Positions 1 through 8,311 of a DNA stretch of 64,000 nt are shown piece by piece. The notes beneath the pieces were generated by a model. It worked only from the letters and a program-made list of their open reading frames with translations. It was not told the origin of the DNA and made no database searches. The stretch's first letter is position 1. Each line of letters opens with the position of its first letter. The stretch comes from Polyangiaceae bacterium (lineage in GTDB: Bacteria; Myxococcota_A; Polyangia; Polyangiales; Polyangiaceae), in assembly GCA_041389725.1 (NCBI GenBank), contig JAWKRG010000002.1:1-64000 (forward strand), written 5' to 3'. The translations under genes and the position numbers were made by a program.

Positions 1-1634
1 ATGAAGTCGAGGGCGAAGCGATTGTGTCCTTCGATGCCCGTAGCCACCGCGAACACGTTTGGGTCGAAGATGATGTCGTGCGGCGAAAAGCCAGCCTTTT
101 CCGTGAGCAAGGAGTACGCACGCTTGCAGATCTCGAACTTGCGGTCCGCGCTCTCCGCTTGGCCCGTCTCGTCGAAGGCCATCACCACCACGCCCGCGCC
201 GTAACGCCGCACCTTCTTGGCCTTGTCCAGGAAGTCTGCCTCGCCTTCCTTCAAACTGATGGAGTTGACGATGGCCTTGCCCTGGACGTTCTTCAGCCCT
301 TGCTCGATCACGCTCCACTTGGAGCTGTCGATCATGATCGGCACCCGGGAAATCTCGGGCTCGCTGGCCACTAGGCGCAGGAACGTCTCCATGGCCGCCT
401 CGGAGTCGAGCATGGCCTCGTCCATGTTGATGTCGATGACGTTCGCGCCACCCCGCACTTGGTCCAGAGCCACTTCGAGCGCCGTGTTGTAGTCGCCCTC
501 TTTCACCAGCCGGGCAAAGCGCCGACTACCGGTGACGTTGGTACGCTCACCCACCATGATGAAGTTGCTGTTACGGTCGATGGTCAGGGTTTCGAGCCCG
601 GAATAGCGGGTCACCGCGGGCAACTCCGGCACCGCGCGCGGCTCGACGCCGCGGACCTGTTCGGCAATGGCACGAATGTGCGCCGGAGTAGTGCCGCAGC
701 AGCCGCCTACGATGTTGACCAGGCCGTCCGTGGCGAACTGCTTGAGCAGCGAGCCCGTATCGTCTGGCGCCTCGTCGTACTCCCCGAAGGCGTTGGGCAA
801 GCCCGCGTTGGGGTAGCAAGACGTGAGTACGTCGGCGATGCGATTCAGCTCCTCCATGTAGGGGCGCATCTCGCGCGCACCCAGCGCACAGTTGATCCCA
901 ACTGAGATGGGCCGTGCATGGCGCACGCTGGTCCAGAAGGCGTCCAGCGTCTGCCCCGACAAGGTACGCCCGCTCTTGTCGGTAATGGTCACGCTGAGCA
1001 TGACCGGGAGCACGACGCCCTTCTCCTCGAACACCTCTTCGATGGCGACGATGGCTGCCTTCAGGTTCAGCGTGTCGAAGACCGTCTCGGGCAACAGGAT
1101 GTCGACTCCGCCGTCGATCAAGCCACGCACCTGCTCGGCGTAGGCATCGCGCACTTGGTCGAAGCTGACGGCGCGAAAGCCCGGGTCTTCCACCTTCGGC
1201 GACATGCTCAGGGCGCGGTTGGTCGGACCGATGGCGCCCGCGACGAAGCGCCGCTTGTCTGGCGTCTGGTCACTGTAACGGTCCGCGACCTTGCGCGCGA
1301 GACGCGCGGACTCGAGGTTGATGTCGTAGGCGAGCGACTCCAGATCGTAGTCGGCCTGAGCGATGCGCGTAGCACTGAAGGTATTGGTCTCGATGATGTC
1401 GGCACCCGCCTCCAGATAGTCGGCGTGGATGCGCTCGATGACGTCAGGACGACTCAGGGCAATCAAATCGTTGTTGCCTTTCAGGTCTTTGCCATGATTC
1501 GCGAGTCGCTCACCGCGGAAGTCCGCCTCGGTCAGCTTGTAGCCCTGGATGGCTGTGCCCATCGCGCCATCAATCACCAGAATGCGCTGACGGGCGGCGG
1601 CTTGAAGCAGTTCGTGAATGTTGGGTCGACTCAT
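1..1634 (-). CDS. metH: Methionine synthase, cobalamin-dependent (MetH), N-terminal part
   Basis: This is the 5' part of a B12-dependent methionine synthase, which transfers a methyl group from methyltetrahydrofolate to homocysteine; the gene runs off the left edge. About 544 codons are visible. Residues 1 to ~330 form the homocysteine-binding barrel, with the zinc ligands in GINCALG and GGCCGTTP. From ~355 the pterin-binding barrel begins (GERTNVTGSRRF, then DINMDEAMLDSE). The B12 and SAM-activation modules would lie outside the window. The start ATG sits inside the stop of the upstream regulator gene (ATGA, 4-bp overlap), so the two are cotranscribed and probably translationally coupled. 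The visible part is intact. Confidence 0.96.
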   Translation of the reverse strand, partial: MSRPNIHELLQAAARQRILVIDGAMGTAIQGYKLTEADFRGERLANHGKDLKGNNDLIALSRPDVIERIHADYLEAGADIIETNTFSATRIAQADYDLESLAYDINLESARLARKVADRYSDQTPDKRRFVAGAIGPTNRALSMSPKVEDPGFRAVSFDQVRDAYAEQVRGLIDGGVDILLPETVFDTLNLKAAIVAIEEVFEEKGVVLPVMLSVTITDKSGRTLSGQTLDAFWTSVRHARPISVGINCALGAREMRPYMEELNRIADVLTSCYPNAGLPNAFGEYDEAPDDTGSLLKQFATDGLVNIVGGCCGTTPAHIRAIAEQVRGVEPRAVPELPAVTRYSGLETLTIDRNSNFIMVGERTNVTGSRRFARLVKEGDYNTALEVALDQVRGGANVIDINMDEAMLDSEAAMETFLRLVASEPEISRVPIMIDSSKWSVIEQGLKNVQGKAIVNSISLKEGEADFLDKAKKVRRYGAGVVVMAFDETGQAESADRKFEICKRAYSLLTEKAGFSPHDIIFDPNVFAVATGIEGHNRFALDF

Positions 1635-2611
1635 GAGCGAGTTCCGTTTCCGTTCTTGGCTGAGCGATGTGGTGACGCCGCCGACGGCTTGTCGGCGTAG
1701 GCGGTGATGACTTCGAAATAGGGCTTCTTGCGTTCGCGGGAGGTGACCCTGCAGGTATGCACGCCGAGGCCAGCGCCGACGAGCATGTCGCCTAGCACTG
1801 CCTCGGAAAAGCCCGCGTGCTGATGACCGTAGGCCTCCGTGACGCCGAGGTGGGAGTGCGCTGCCAAGGTAGTCAGCACCAGGCGTCCGCCAGGTCGCAG
1901 CACCCGAGCCGCCTCGGACAGCGCGCGCGCAGGCTCGTCCACGTAGGTGAGCACGCTGGAGCAGAGCACGTGATCGAAGCTCTCGCGCTCGAACGGGAGT
2001 TCAACCAAGTCACCCACCACCAACCGCACGCCGCGCTGCCCTTTGAACCGACGTTTGGCGGCAGCCACCATCTTCTCGCTGCGGTCCAGGCAGGTGACGC
2101 TTCGACACCGCGGAAGCAGAAGCTGAGCGATGGCGCCATCGCCCGCACCGAGATCGAGGAGATCGCCCAGGCTGACGAACCCGAGCAAGGCGTGCGCCGT
2201 GGCTTCCCAGGTTCGACCTGGAGAGTAGTGACGCTCCATCTCACCGGCGATCGAGTCGGGCCAGGATCCGGTCTCGCGCGCCTTGCGCAACAGCTCGCAG
2301 CGAGTTCGATCGGCATCCAGCACTGCGTCCTGGGTCGCGTCCTGCACCAAGCCCCACACCTGGCGCGCCTCACTGGGCATGGCGGCATCGTTCAGCGCGT
2401 AGAAGGTGGACGCGCCGACTCGGCGATCGCGCAGCATGCCCGCCTCGCGCAGTCGACCCAGGTGCGTCGAGACACGAGACTGCGGCAACTCCGTGATGTT
2501 GGTGAGTTCGGCCACGGTCAGCTCCTCTCGACTGAGCAGCGCCAACAGCCGCACGCGGGTGGTGTCCCCGAGTAGGTGAAGGAGGCTGACGGTTTGGTCG
2601 ACGCTGGCCAT
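1631..2611 (-). CDS. ArsR-family regulator fused to a SAM-dependent methyltransferase
   Basis: A 326-residue fusion. Residues ~5-75 are an ArsR-type winged helix (LLHLLGDTTRVRLLALL, recognition helix near QSRVSTHLGRL). Residues ~125-300 are a class I methyltransferase with motif I LLDLGAGDGA at 151-160 and a downstream acidic motif VVGDLVELPF. The metal-binding Cys pair of arsenic or zinc sensors is absent. Gene order with metH and an ATGA overlap suggest it senses S-adenosylhomocysteine or SAM and controls the methionine cycle, as described for SahR in Desulfovibrio; that role is inferred here. It may alternatively methylate a small substrate. A nested palindrome and a good -35/-10 pair overlap the start, so it probably represses itself and metH. 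Confidence 0.88.
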   Translation of the reverse strand: MASVDQTVSLLHLLGDTTRVRLLALLSREELTVAELTNITELPQSRVSTHLGRLREAGMLRDRRVGASTFYALNDAAMPSEARQVWGLVQDATQDAVLDADRTRCELLRKARETGSWPDSIAGEMERHYSPGRTWEATAHALLGFVSLGDLLDLGAGDGAIAQLLLPRCRSVTCLDRSEKMVAAAKRRFKGQRGVRLVVGDLVELPFERESFDHVLCSSVLTYVDEPARALSEAARVLRPGGRLVLTTLAAHSHLGVTEAYGHQHAGFSEAVLGDMLVGAGLGVHTCRVTSRERKKPYFEVITAYADKPSAASPHRSAKNGNGTRS

Positions 2612-2636
2612 ATCCGACTATCAGGATATGCGGATA
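2609..2636. promoter_or_regulatory. Nested inverted repeats, likely operator of the ArsR-type regulator
   Basis: CATATCC (2609-2615) pairs with GGATATG (2624-2630), and TATCCG (2611-2616) pairs with CGGATA (2631-2636). Both repeats are perfect and interleaved, and cover the predicted -10 box and the start codon. Such a site would let the regulator block its own promoter and metH. Which protein binds is inferred. Confidence 0.6.
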
Positions 2637-2659
2637 GTTCCACCCGCCCATCCCGTCAA
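2631..2659 (-). promoter_or_regulatory. Promoter of the ArsR-methyltransferase/metH operon
   Basis: On the minus strand TTGACG (2659-2654) is followed after exactly 17 bases by TATCCG (2636-2631). This is a good sigma-70-like -35 with a partial -10. The predicted transcript start falls about 10-15 bases before the ATG at 2611, leaving almost no leader and no Shine-Dalgarno sequence. Confidence 0.55.
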
Positions 2660-2760
2660 GGCTCGGCGCCTAACTCCACAGGGAGGCTACATATTTCGCG
2701 AGGGTGCGCTCGAAAATACCAGCTCGCCCGGCCGGGCCGGCCGTGGCAATAGGAGGGTCG

Positions 2761-3228
2761 ATGGCCGAGGACCAGGACGGCAACCTCCGCATCCCCGAAA
2801 GCCTGTGGGAGCAGTTGGTGACCCTCGCGAAGGATCGCGGGACCGATCCCTACTCGCTCGCGCTGCTCTGGTTGGCAGACGCGGTGGCGGGCAGCGATCC
2901 CGAGCCGTCGCCGCGCGCGGTCCCGTCGAGTAGCGCGCCCGCCTCGGCGCCTCGGCGGGTGACCGTGGCCATTGGCAACGTGGAGTACGTGGTGAGCACG
3001 AGCCGGTTCATCATCGGACGCGGCTCGAGTTGCGATCTTTCCCTGGACGACGAGGCCGTCGATGCGCAGCACGCCAGCGTGGAGCTGGAGGACGGCATGC
3101 CACACCTCTGGGACCTCGGCAGCAAGAGCGGCGTCTACTACGGGAGCCAACGCGTTCGCCGCAAAGCCATCGCCGATCGCGACCGCTTTCGCCTCGGGTC
3201 CACCGAAATCGAGTTCCGAGTGCGATAG
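2761..3228 (+). CDS. FHA-domain protein
   Basis: A 155-residue cytoplasmic protein. The ATG at 2761 is chosen because AGGAGG lies 5 bases upstream; an upstream in-frame start at 2704 lacks this. Residues 1-45 resemble a short helical region (IPESLWEQLVTLAKDRG). After a Pro/Ser/Ala linker, residues ~70-150 form an FHA fold: FIIGRGSSCDLSLDD, then QHASVEL and SKSGVYYG. The usual Asn of the last motif is replaced, so phosphothreonine binding may be weakened. FHA proteins read Ser/Thr-kinase signals, consistent with the three kinases in this window. It is transcribed divergently from the metH operon. Confidence 0.88.
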   Translation: MAEDQDGNLRIPESLWEQLVTLAKDRGTDPYSLALLWLADAVAGSDPEPSPRAVPSSSAPASAPRRVTVAIGNVEYVVSTSRFIIGRGSSCDLSLDDEAVDAQHASVELEDGMPHLWDLGSKSGVYYGSQRVRRKAIADRDRFRLGSTEIEFRVR

Positions 3229-3257
3229 CCTGTGCTCCGCGCCCGAGCTCGACGGCC

Positions 3258-4613
3258 CTACTCACAGCGCGCAGAGCCGACGACGAGTTCGCTCTGCTTG
3301 CTGTCAGTGGAAAACCACGATGCGATCGCGACGAACCGACCCGCCGCATCCGTTTCCAACACGGTCAGTCGACTCGAGCCCTCGCCCTCGATCTCCAGTC
3401 CGTCTCGCTGGTTGCCGTCAGCGTCGAGGACGCGGAGTTCGGCCAGCGAGGGCCCCGGCAGCGCCGACCACGCCGCGCCCACGAGCAAGCCGCCTTCGAG
3501 GGGACGCACACGCGCCGGTCCACCGGAGTTGCTTCGCAAAGGATAGTCCCGAGCCCACGCCACCTCACCGCTGGGCTGCAATCGCCAGAATCGGTTCTGC
3601 ACCGTGCTGGCCGAATAGCCGACGAAGGCCATGCCGCCGCCGCCCAATAGCGTGCCGTCGTTGACGAGCTGCTGGTTGTCCTGCCCGTCGTCGAGGGAGC
3701 GCGTCCACTGCACCGCGCCACTAGCCCCGAGCGACACGACACGGACGGAGCTCCCGGCGATCCCAGGCGCATCCAAGGTGCCGCCCGCAATGACGCCGCC
3801 GGCGTTCGGAAGCAGAACGAACTCGCCGCCTCGCTCGTAGCGAGCCGAATCCTCGAACTTCCAGCGCTGGGACCCGTCTGGCTCCAGCGCAGTGAGTACC
3901 AACGGCCCGCCGTCGCCATCGAGCCAGCGCTGGATGCCGTACACCACGCCACCGTCCGGCAGGGCCACTGCGTCTACGACTCGTATTGGCTGCTTGCCCG
4001 GCGGGTCGATCACTTGTCGCCAGAGCTCATTGCCGGCGGCATCGACGCGACTCAGGTACGCGCCCCCCACGGAAGACGGGTAGTGAGCCAGCGTGCCGAA
4101 GACGTAGACGCCGTTCGGCGCTGGAAGCACGCGCTCCACGGACAGGTCCGCGTCCATCTCGATCGTGTGCTCGGCGACCGTGGCTGCTTCCTCGCCCAAG
4201 AAGGTGAGCTTCACCCTCGTGCTCACGGAACTGGCCACGGCCAGCAAGTTCCCGGTCCGAACCATGAGCGGGGTGCGTCCCTCGAGCTGACGGTCCCACA
4301 CCAGCTCGCCCGAGGGCGTCCAAGACGAGACGATCGTGGTCTCCAGGTTGCCCTCGAAACCAGAGCCCGCGACGACGATCGCGTCAGCCGTCCAGGCGAG
4401 GGACTGCAGCAGCATCGCATCGAAACGCTGCTGCCACGCCACTTGCAGCTTGCAGCTAGTGGCTGGAGCGGCCGCAGGAGGCTCGTCGAGTTCCAGTGCG
4501 GAGCGGCTGCCACACGACGTCGTTGCGGCTAGCAGCAGCAACGACGTCATGGCCACGACGTTCGCCACGCGGTTGCGGCAATTCGAAGCCAACGGGATCT
4601 CGAAAGCTGGCAT
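3258..4613 (-). CDS. Lipoprotein with beta-propeller-like repeats
   Basis: About 451 residues. The N-terminus has a basic stretch, a hydrophobic helix (VAMTSLLLLAA) and a Cys followed by GSRSALELDEP, a lipoprotein signal typical of this group although its lipobox (TTSC) is not canonical. The rest is built of repeated beta-rich blocks of the kind WTPSGELVWDRQL, VDAAGNELWRQV, LEPDGSQRWKF, SGAVQWTRSL and PSGEVAWARDY, spaced about 50 residues apart. That pattern indicates a PQQ/quinoprotein-like propeller, probably a cell-surface scaffold, not an enzyme. The start at 4613 avoids most of the overlap with the upstream gene, whose stop is at 4625; 4550 is possible. It follows the DUF362 gene closely. 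Confidence 0.8.
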   Translation of the reverse strand: MPAFEIPLASNCRNRVANVVAMTSLLLLAATTSCGSRSALELDEPPAAAPATSCKLQVAWQQRFDAMLLQSLAWTADAIVVAGSGFEGNLETTIVSSWTPSGELVWDRQLEGRTPLMVRTGNLLAVASSVSTRVKLTFLGEEAATVAEHTIEMDADLSVERVLPAPNGVYVFGTLAHYPSSVGGAYLSRVDAAGNELWRQVIDPPGKQPIRVVDAVALPDGGVVYGIQRWLDGDGGPLVLTALEPDGSQRWKFEDSARYERGGEFVLLPNAGGVIAGGTLDAPGIAGSSVRVVSLGASGAVQWTRSLDDGQDNQQLVNDGTLLGGGGMAFVGYSASTVQNRFWRLQPSGEVAWARDYPLRSNSGGPARVRPLEGGLLVGAAWSALPGPSLAELRVLDADGNQRDGLEIEGEGSSRLTVLETDAAGRFVAIASWFSTDSKQSELVVGSARCE

Positions 4614-4624
4614 GGCGCTCGACT

Positions 4625-5602
4625 TCACACCGACAACTCGACGGGCGATAGTGACTTGAAGTCGCGCGTGCCCAGGCCGCGCGCTTGCGCCAGATCCAGC
4701 CAACCGAGCTTCCGACGCGGTTTGATCAGCGTCGAGGCCCAGGCATCGATCGCCACCGGGTCGACGCTCACCGCCACCGTGTCGAAGCTGCGCACGTCGT
4801 CGAGGTTTCCGCCGCCAGGACCGTTGCGCATCAAGGCGCGAGTCGCGTCGACCACCGTCAGCGTTGGCCGCATCATTTCAGCCAAGCCCGCGACGGCCTC
4901 GTCGATGCGCTTGTGTAGCTTCGGGCGCATGCCGCCGATGGCGCCGAACCACGCCTTCATGCCGATGGTCGTTCCGGCCAAGCCATGGTGCTTCACGATC
5001 GGCACGTTGATGATCTTGTCCGCCTGCACGTAGGGCTCGAGCACGGGCCACGTGCCCCAGCCAGGCAGCGTGGTATTCACGAAGTCACGCTCGGCGGGCG
5101 TCACTACGGTGGCGCCTGCTTCCCGGGCCGCTCGACGGATGCCGGACTTGTCGAAGGCCGCGTCCAGGTTCTTCACCGGACCATCGCTGACGATGACTTC
5201 GCGCGCTCCGGCCGCGAGGCACTCCCGCACTACCGTGGCCACGACCACCGGAGAAGTGGTGACGGCGTAGTGCTCGCCCAAGTCGAAGCCGATGTTCGGC
5301 TTGACCACGACGCGATCGCCCTTCGCGACGAACCGCTTCATGCCGCCCATCCGCTCCAGCGCTGCGAGAGTGTTCTTGGCCGCGTCCTTGCCGCGCGCGA
5401 TCACGAATCTCGGCAGCGTCGCAGCGAACTCGACACGGTGATCCGGCATCGGCTGCGGCGGGCCGTTGGGCGTGCGCAGGATGTAGCCGCGATCCCGCAG
5501 CTCCTTCAGCACGTAGGTACCACCACCAATCGCCGTCGCACCGACCAGCGCGCCGCCCCATTTGATCACGCGACGCCGGCTGGGCTTCGAATCCTCGCTC
5601 AT
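4625..5602 (-). CDS. DUF362 domain protein with Tat-type signal
   Basis: About 325 residues. The ATG at 5602 has GGAGG upstream and begins a twin-arginine-like leader (KPSRRRVIKWGGALVG), so the protein is probably exported folded. From residue ~65 it matches DUF362: VVVKPNIGFD, TSPVVVATVV, REVIVSDGP, then KIINVPIVKHHGLAGTTIGMK and SVDPVAIDAWAS near the end. DUF362 proteins often occur with ferredoxin domains; no Cys cluster is present here. The biochemical role is unknown. It sits 11 bases upstream of the lipoprotein start at 4613, suggesting an operon. Confidence 0.88.
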   Translation of the reverse strand: MSEDSKPSRRRVIKWGGALVGATAIGGGTYVLKELRDRGYILRTPNGPPQPMPDHRVEFAATLPRFVIARGKDAAKNTLAALERMGGMKRFVAKGDRVVVKPNIGFDLGEHYAVTTSPVVVATVVRECLAAGAREVIVSDGPVKNLDAAFDKSGIRRAAREAGATVVTPAERDFVNTTLPGWGTWPVLEPYVQADKIINVPIVKHHGLAGTTIGMKAWFGAIGGMRPKLHKRIDEAVAGLAEMMRPTLTVVDATRALMRNGPGGGNLDDVRSFDTVAVSVDPVAIDAWASTLIKPRRKLGWLDLAQARGLGTRDFKSLSPVELSV

Positions 5603-5746
5603 CCCGGCGCAACCTCCGACAACGCGACGCTCATGAACGGACGATAGCACGGGGCTCGACCAAGCCAACACTGACGCGTGCGGGCCAACGGACGACGGAC
5701 ACACACGTTGGTTCCCCAACAGGAGATTCACGGGGAGGCCGGAAGT

Positions 5747-5777
5747 GCGGAAGGGATTGGCGAATCAGCCCTTCCGC
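5747..5777 (-). terminator. Hairpin, possible terminator downstream of the 5822-6418 gene
   Basis: GCGGAAGGG (5747-5755) pairs perfectly with CCCTTCCGC (5769-5777) around a 13-base loop. It lies just beyond the 3' end of the minus-strand gene ending at 5822. There is no T-run, so intrinsic termination is only possible, not shown. Confidence 0.35.
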
Positions 5778-5821
5778 TCTCTTCCGTCCTTCCGATCTTC
5801 CTGTGCCCTCTTCTCGAGCAC

Positions 5822-6418
5822 TCAGAAGATCGCAGCTACGCCGACTTCGAAACCACTGCGCGACGCTGCAAGACGCGGGACCACGCGTTGCGCGGTGCGC
5901 GGCGAGCCGTCGCTTGGCTCCTCGTGATACGCGATCACCGCTGCGTCGAGGGTCATGGCCGTCACGGCGCCGACGGTCCCGCCGATCACCGTGCCTGCCA
6001 CAGTCGCGAACACGCAGCCAAAGTCATCGCGGTGGCAACCTGAGATCCCGGGTGCCACGAAGCCTCCGACCAATCCCCCACCCACGGGCAACCCAAGCCG
6101 CAAACCGATGCTCGTCGTCGAGTGATCGCGCTCGTCGTTCCCGACGTGCACGAACGGCGCCGCCAGCACGTAGCCACCGAAGCCGCCGATGAGGAACGCG
6201 GCAGACGTCTCGTCTCGGGTGAACGCTCCCGCCACGATGGAGCCGACGGACGCGACGTCCGCTACTATGATCTGCCAGCCATACCATTCGCGCTTCGGCG
6301 GCGGAGTCAGCCGCGCTTCGCTCTCGACTGTGATCGACGCGGGCTCTTGGATTTCCTGCGCTTGCGCGTGGAAGGACCAACTCGCGCACAGCAGCGCCCC
6401 ACCCAACCAGCGTCGCAT
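5822..6418 (-). CDS. Secreted or outer-membrane glycine-rich protein of unknown function
   Basis: A 198-residue protein with a Sec signal peptide (MRRWLGGALLCASWSFHAQAQ) and three or four Gly/Ala/Val-rich hydrophobic stretches (AAFLIGGFGGYVLAAPFV, GLPVGGGLVGGFVAPGI, VAGTVIGGTVGAVTAMTL). Similar small proteins in myxobacteria sit in the envelope, but no family was recognised. Two Cys flank a loop (GCHRDDFGC) and may form a disulphide. It is the last gene before a hairpin and is preceded by a copy of the dispersed GGGTCTCG element. Confidence 0.72.
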   Translation of the reverse strand: MRRWLGGALLCASWSFHAQAQEIQEPASITVESEARLTPPPKREWYGWQIIVADVASVGSIVAGAFTRDETSAAFLIGGFGGYVLAAPFVHVGNDERDHSTTSIGLRLGLPVGGGLVGGFVAPGISGCHRDDFGCVFATVAGTVIGGTVGAVTAMTLDAAVIAYHEEPSDGSPRTAQRVVPRLAASRSGFEVGVAAIF

Positions 6419-6517
6419 GGCCCCTCACGGAGCAAGAACTGCACCACACAAACAGCCCGACTACGCGACACGCGCGCCGCCTCGTGTTTGCGTTGCAGCG
6501 CGATCGCGTCGCGCAGC

Positions 6518-6560
6518 GCGGGACGCGCGCACCGCGTCGCCGCGCGACGAGACCCAACCC
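6518..6560 (-). repeat. Dispersed GGGTCTCG...CGCGTCCCGCG element, copy A
   Basis: Read on the minus strand this gives GGGTCTCG, a ~15-base GC-rich spacer, then GCGCGCGTCCCGCG. It matches the other copies near 27768, 32874, 35704, 43720 and 48189. It lies in the gap between two minus-strand genes. Confidence 0.6.
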
Positions 6561-6585
6561 CAATTAGGCCAACAAAGGCGAGCGA

Positions 6586-7008
6586 CTATTGCTCGCCGGT
6601 GGGTGCCGGAATGCCCCCGGCTTCGCCGGTCGGCGCGGGAACACCTCCACCTTCGGCGCTCGGTGCAGGGAACCAACCTGCGGGAGGCTGCCATCCTGCG
6701 GGCGGTTGCCAACCTGGAGGAGGTTGCATGCCTGCGGGCAAGCCCGGCCACTGATTCGGGGGGGGCTGTCCGCCGGCGGCGGGCGCGGGCTGACCAGGTG
6801 CGGGCGCGGGCTGACCGGGCGCGGGCGCGGGTTGCGCCATGGGCGGCTGTCCCGGAGGCGGAGGCTGACCGGGCGCCGGCGCATAGCCTTGAGGCGGCGG
6901 GGGCGGCGGCTGATTGCGGGGCGGGCCGCTGTCGACGTAGCAGCCGCTGGCGCACACGGCGCCGGTGAAAGCAGCAAGCGCCAAGAACTTTTCGCGATCG
7001 ATCTTCAT
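6586..7008 (-). CDS. Proline-rich lipoprotein
   Basis: A 140-residue protein with a lipoprotein signal (FLALAAFTGAVCASGC; Cys ~23). The remainder is low-complexity: repeated PAPGQPAPA and PPPGWQPPAGW units, then GEAGG-PAPTGEQ. AAGGA is 7 bases before the ATG. Such Pro-rich tails usually span the periplasm or cell wall. No catalytic domain is present, so function cannot be assigned. Internal DNA repeats encode the peptide repeats and may vary in number between strains. Confidence 0.75.
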   Translation of the reverse strand: MKIDREKFLALAAFTGAVCASGCYVDSGPPRNQPPPPPPQGYAPAPGQPPPPGQPPMAQPAPAPGQPAPAPGQPAPAAGGQPPPNQWPGLPAGMQPPPGWQPPAGWQPPAGWFPAPSAEGGGVPAPTGEAGGIPAPTGEQ

Positions 7009-7045
7009 GGTCTGTCCTTTTGCGGTCGAGGCGTCGGCCTCAATC

Positions 7046-8290
7046 CTACCCTGGGCCTTCGTGCTGACTCGGCCCTTCGAGTATGGAACGGGCGACCCTT
7101 ACATCGTCGAACGGATGAGACGTCGACCCGATCCATTGCACCTTCTCGTGTCCCTTGCCGGCGATGATGACGACACCCTTGTTCCACGTTCGTCCTAGGG
7201 AAATCGCCGCAGCGATGGCCTTGCGGCGGTCACCCTGGGCGACCACCCGAGGACGATCCAGTACCGCTGGATCCATACGACGAAGCGCTTCCAGATCTTC
7301 CTCGACGGCTCCTGCAGCCATGGCGCCCGCCGCGATCTGCGCCGTGATGTCGTCCGCGCTTTCGCTGCGCGGGTTGTCCGACGTGAGGATCGTCACGTGC
7401 GCCAAGCGCGCGGCGACTTCGCCCATTTGCGGGCGCTTCTCGCGATCGCGCTCGCCGCCGCAACCGAAAACGACGATGACCGGGGAAGCGCCGGCCAGCT
7501 GCCGCGCGACGGTGAGGGTGCGCTCGAGGGCGTCGGGCGTGTGTGCGTAGTCGACGACCACGGGTGGGTCCTGGCCGACGAGCTCGAATCGCCCCGGCAC
7601 ACCGGCGAAGCTGGCGAGCGCCGTGCCCAGGACTTCGCGCGAGTAGCCGAGTGCGCGCGCCGCGAGAGCAGCGGCCACGGCGTCTTCGGCAAAGTGATCG
7701 CCGTGCAGACGCAGGCTGTGGGCGAGCCCCAGATCGCGAGCCAGGGCACTGTCCTCGAGCCGAACGTGAGTTCCTTGCCAGGACACCTCGCTGCCAGCGA
7801 TGCGCACGCAGTTCGCGTCCGCCTCGCGCCGAGAGAACCACTTCTTCTCCGCGCCCCCAGGTACTAGCTCGGCAATGAGTGCACCGGCTTCACCATCTCG
7901 GGGCAATACGGCAACCCCAGACGGATCCATGGTCGCAAATAGCTGCGCCTTGGCGGCCAGGTATTGCTCCGGGGACCCGTGGTAGTCGAGGTGATCGCGG
8001 GAGAAGCTGGTGAGCACGGCGACCTGCACCGGGTAGTGATGCGCAAAGCCCTCCGCCAGCGCTTTTGACGTGATCTCGAGGATCAAGGTGCGGGCGCCCG
8101 CGTCGCGAGCGCGCTCCAAGCAGCGGAAAAAGGCGTCGACGTCCGTTTGATCCGACAGCTGCTCGTCGTCGATCCAGCTACCCAAAGTGGTGACGCGCGC
8201 CGCGGGTTCACCGGCGCAGCGCACGACGTGCGCCAAGAGGGAAGTCGTCGTGGTCTTGCCGTTGGTCCCGGTGATGCCGACGACGCGCAT
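7046..8290 (-). CDS. MurE-like Mur ligase lacking the N-terminal UDP-binding domain
   Basis: A 414-residue ATP-dependent amide ligase. It begins straight at the ATP loop (GITGTNGKTTT, residues 5-15), whereas MurE normally has ~90-100 residues before it that bind the UDP-sugar. The central and C-terminal Mur domains are complete: FSRDHLDYHG, YLAAKAQLF (carbamyl-Lys position ~K115), DYAHTPDALE (247-256), DNPRSE (305-310, the signature of meso-diaminopimelate-adding MurE) and GKGHE (378-382). The usual SSHAL motif reads TSKAL. The kinase stop at 8312 leaves no in-frame room for the missing domain. It sits outside any mur cluster, so it is likely a paralogue acting on a recycled or non-UDP substrate. 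Confidence 0.85.
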   Translation of the reverse strand: MRVVGITGTNGKTTTTSLLAHVVRCAGEPAARVTTLGSWIDDEQLSDQTDVDAFFRCLERARDAGARTLILEITSKALAEGFAHHYPVQVAVLTSFSRDHLDYHGSPEQYLAAKAQLFATMDPSGVAVLPRDGEAGALIAELVPGGAEKKWFSRREADANCVRIAGSEVSWQGTHVRLEDSALARDLGLAHSLRLHGDHFAEDAVAAALAARALGYSREVLGTALASFAGVPGRFELVGQDPPVVVDYAHTPDALERTLTVARQLAGASPVIVVFGCGGERDREKRPQMGEVAARLAHVTILTSDNPRSESADDITAQIAAGAMAAGAVEEDLEALRRMDPAVLDRPRVVAQGDRRKAIAAAISLGRTWNKGVVIIAGKGHEKVQWIGSTSHPFDDVRVARSILEGPSQHEGPG

Positions 8291-8311
8291 GTGCCACTCG
8301 CGGAGGAAAGC

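Noticed and set aside
2612..2760. SAM or SAH riboswitch upstream of the metH operon
   Set aside because: The predicted transcript start leaves almost no leader, and no riboswitch core could be matched by eye.
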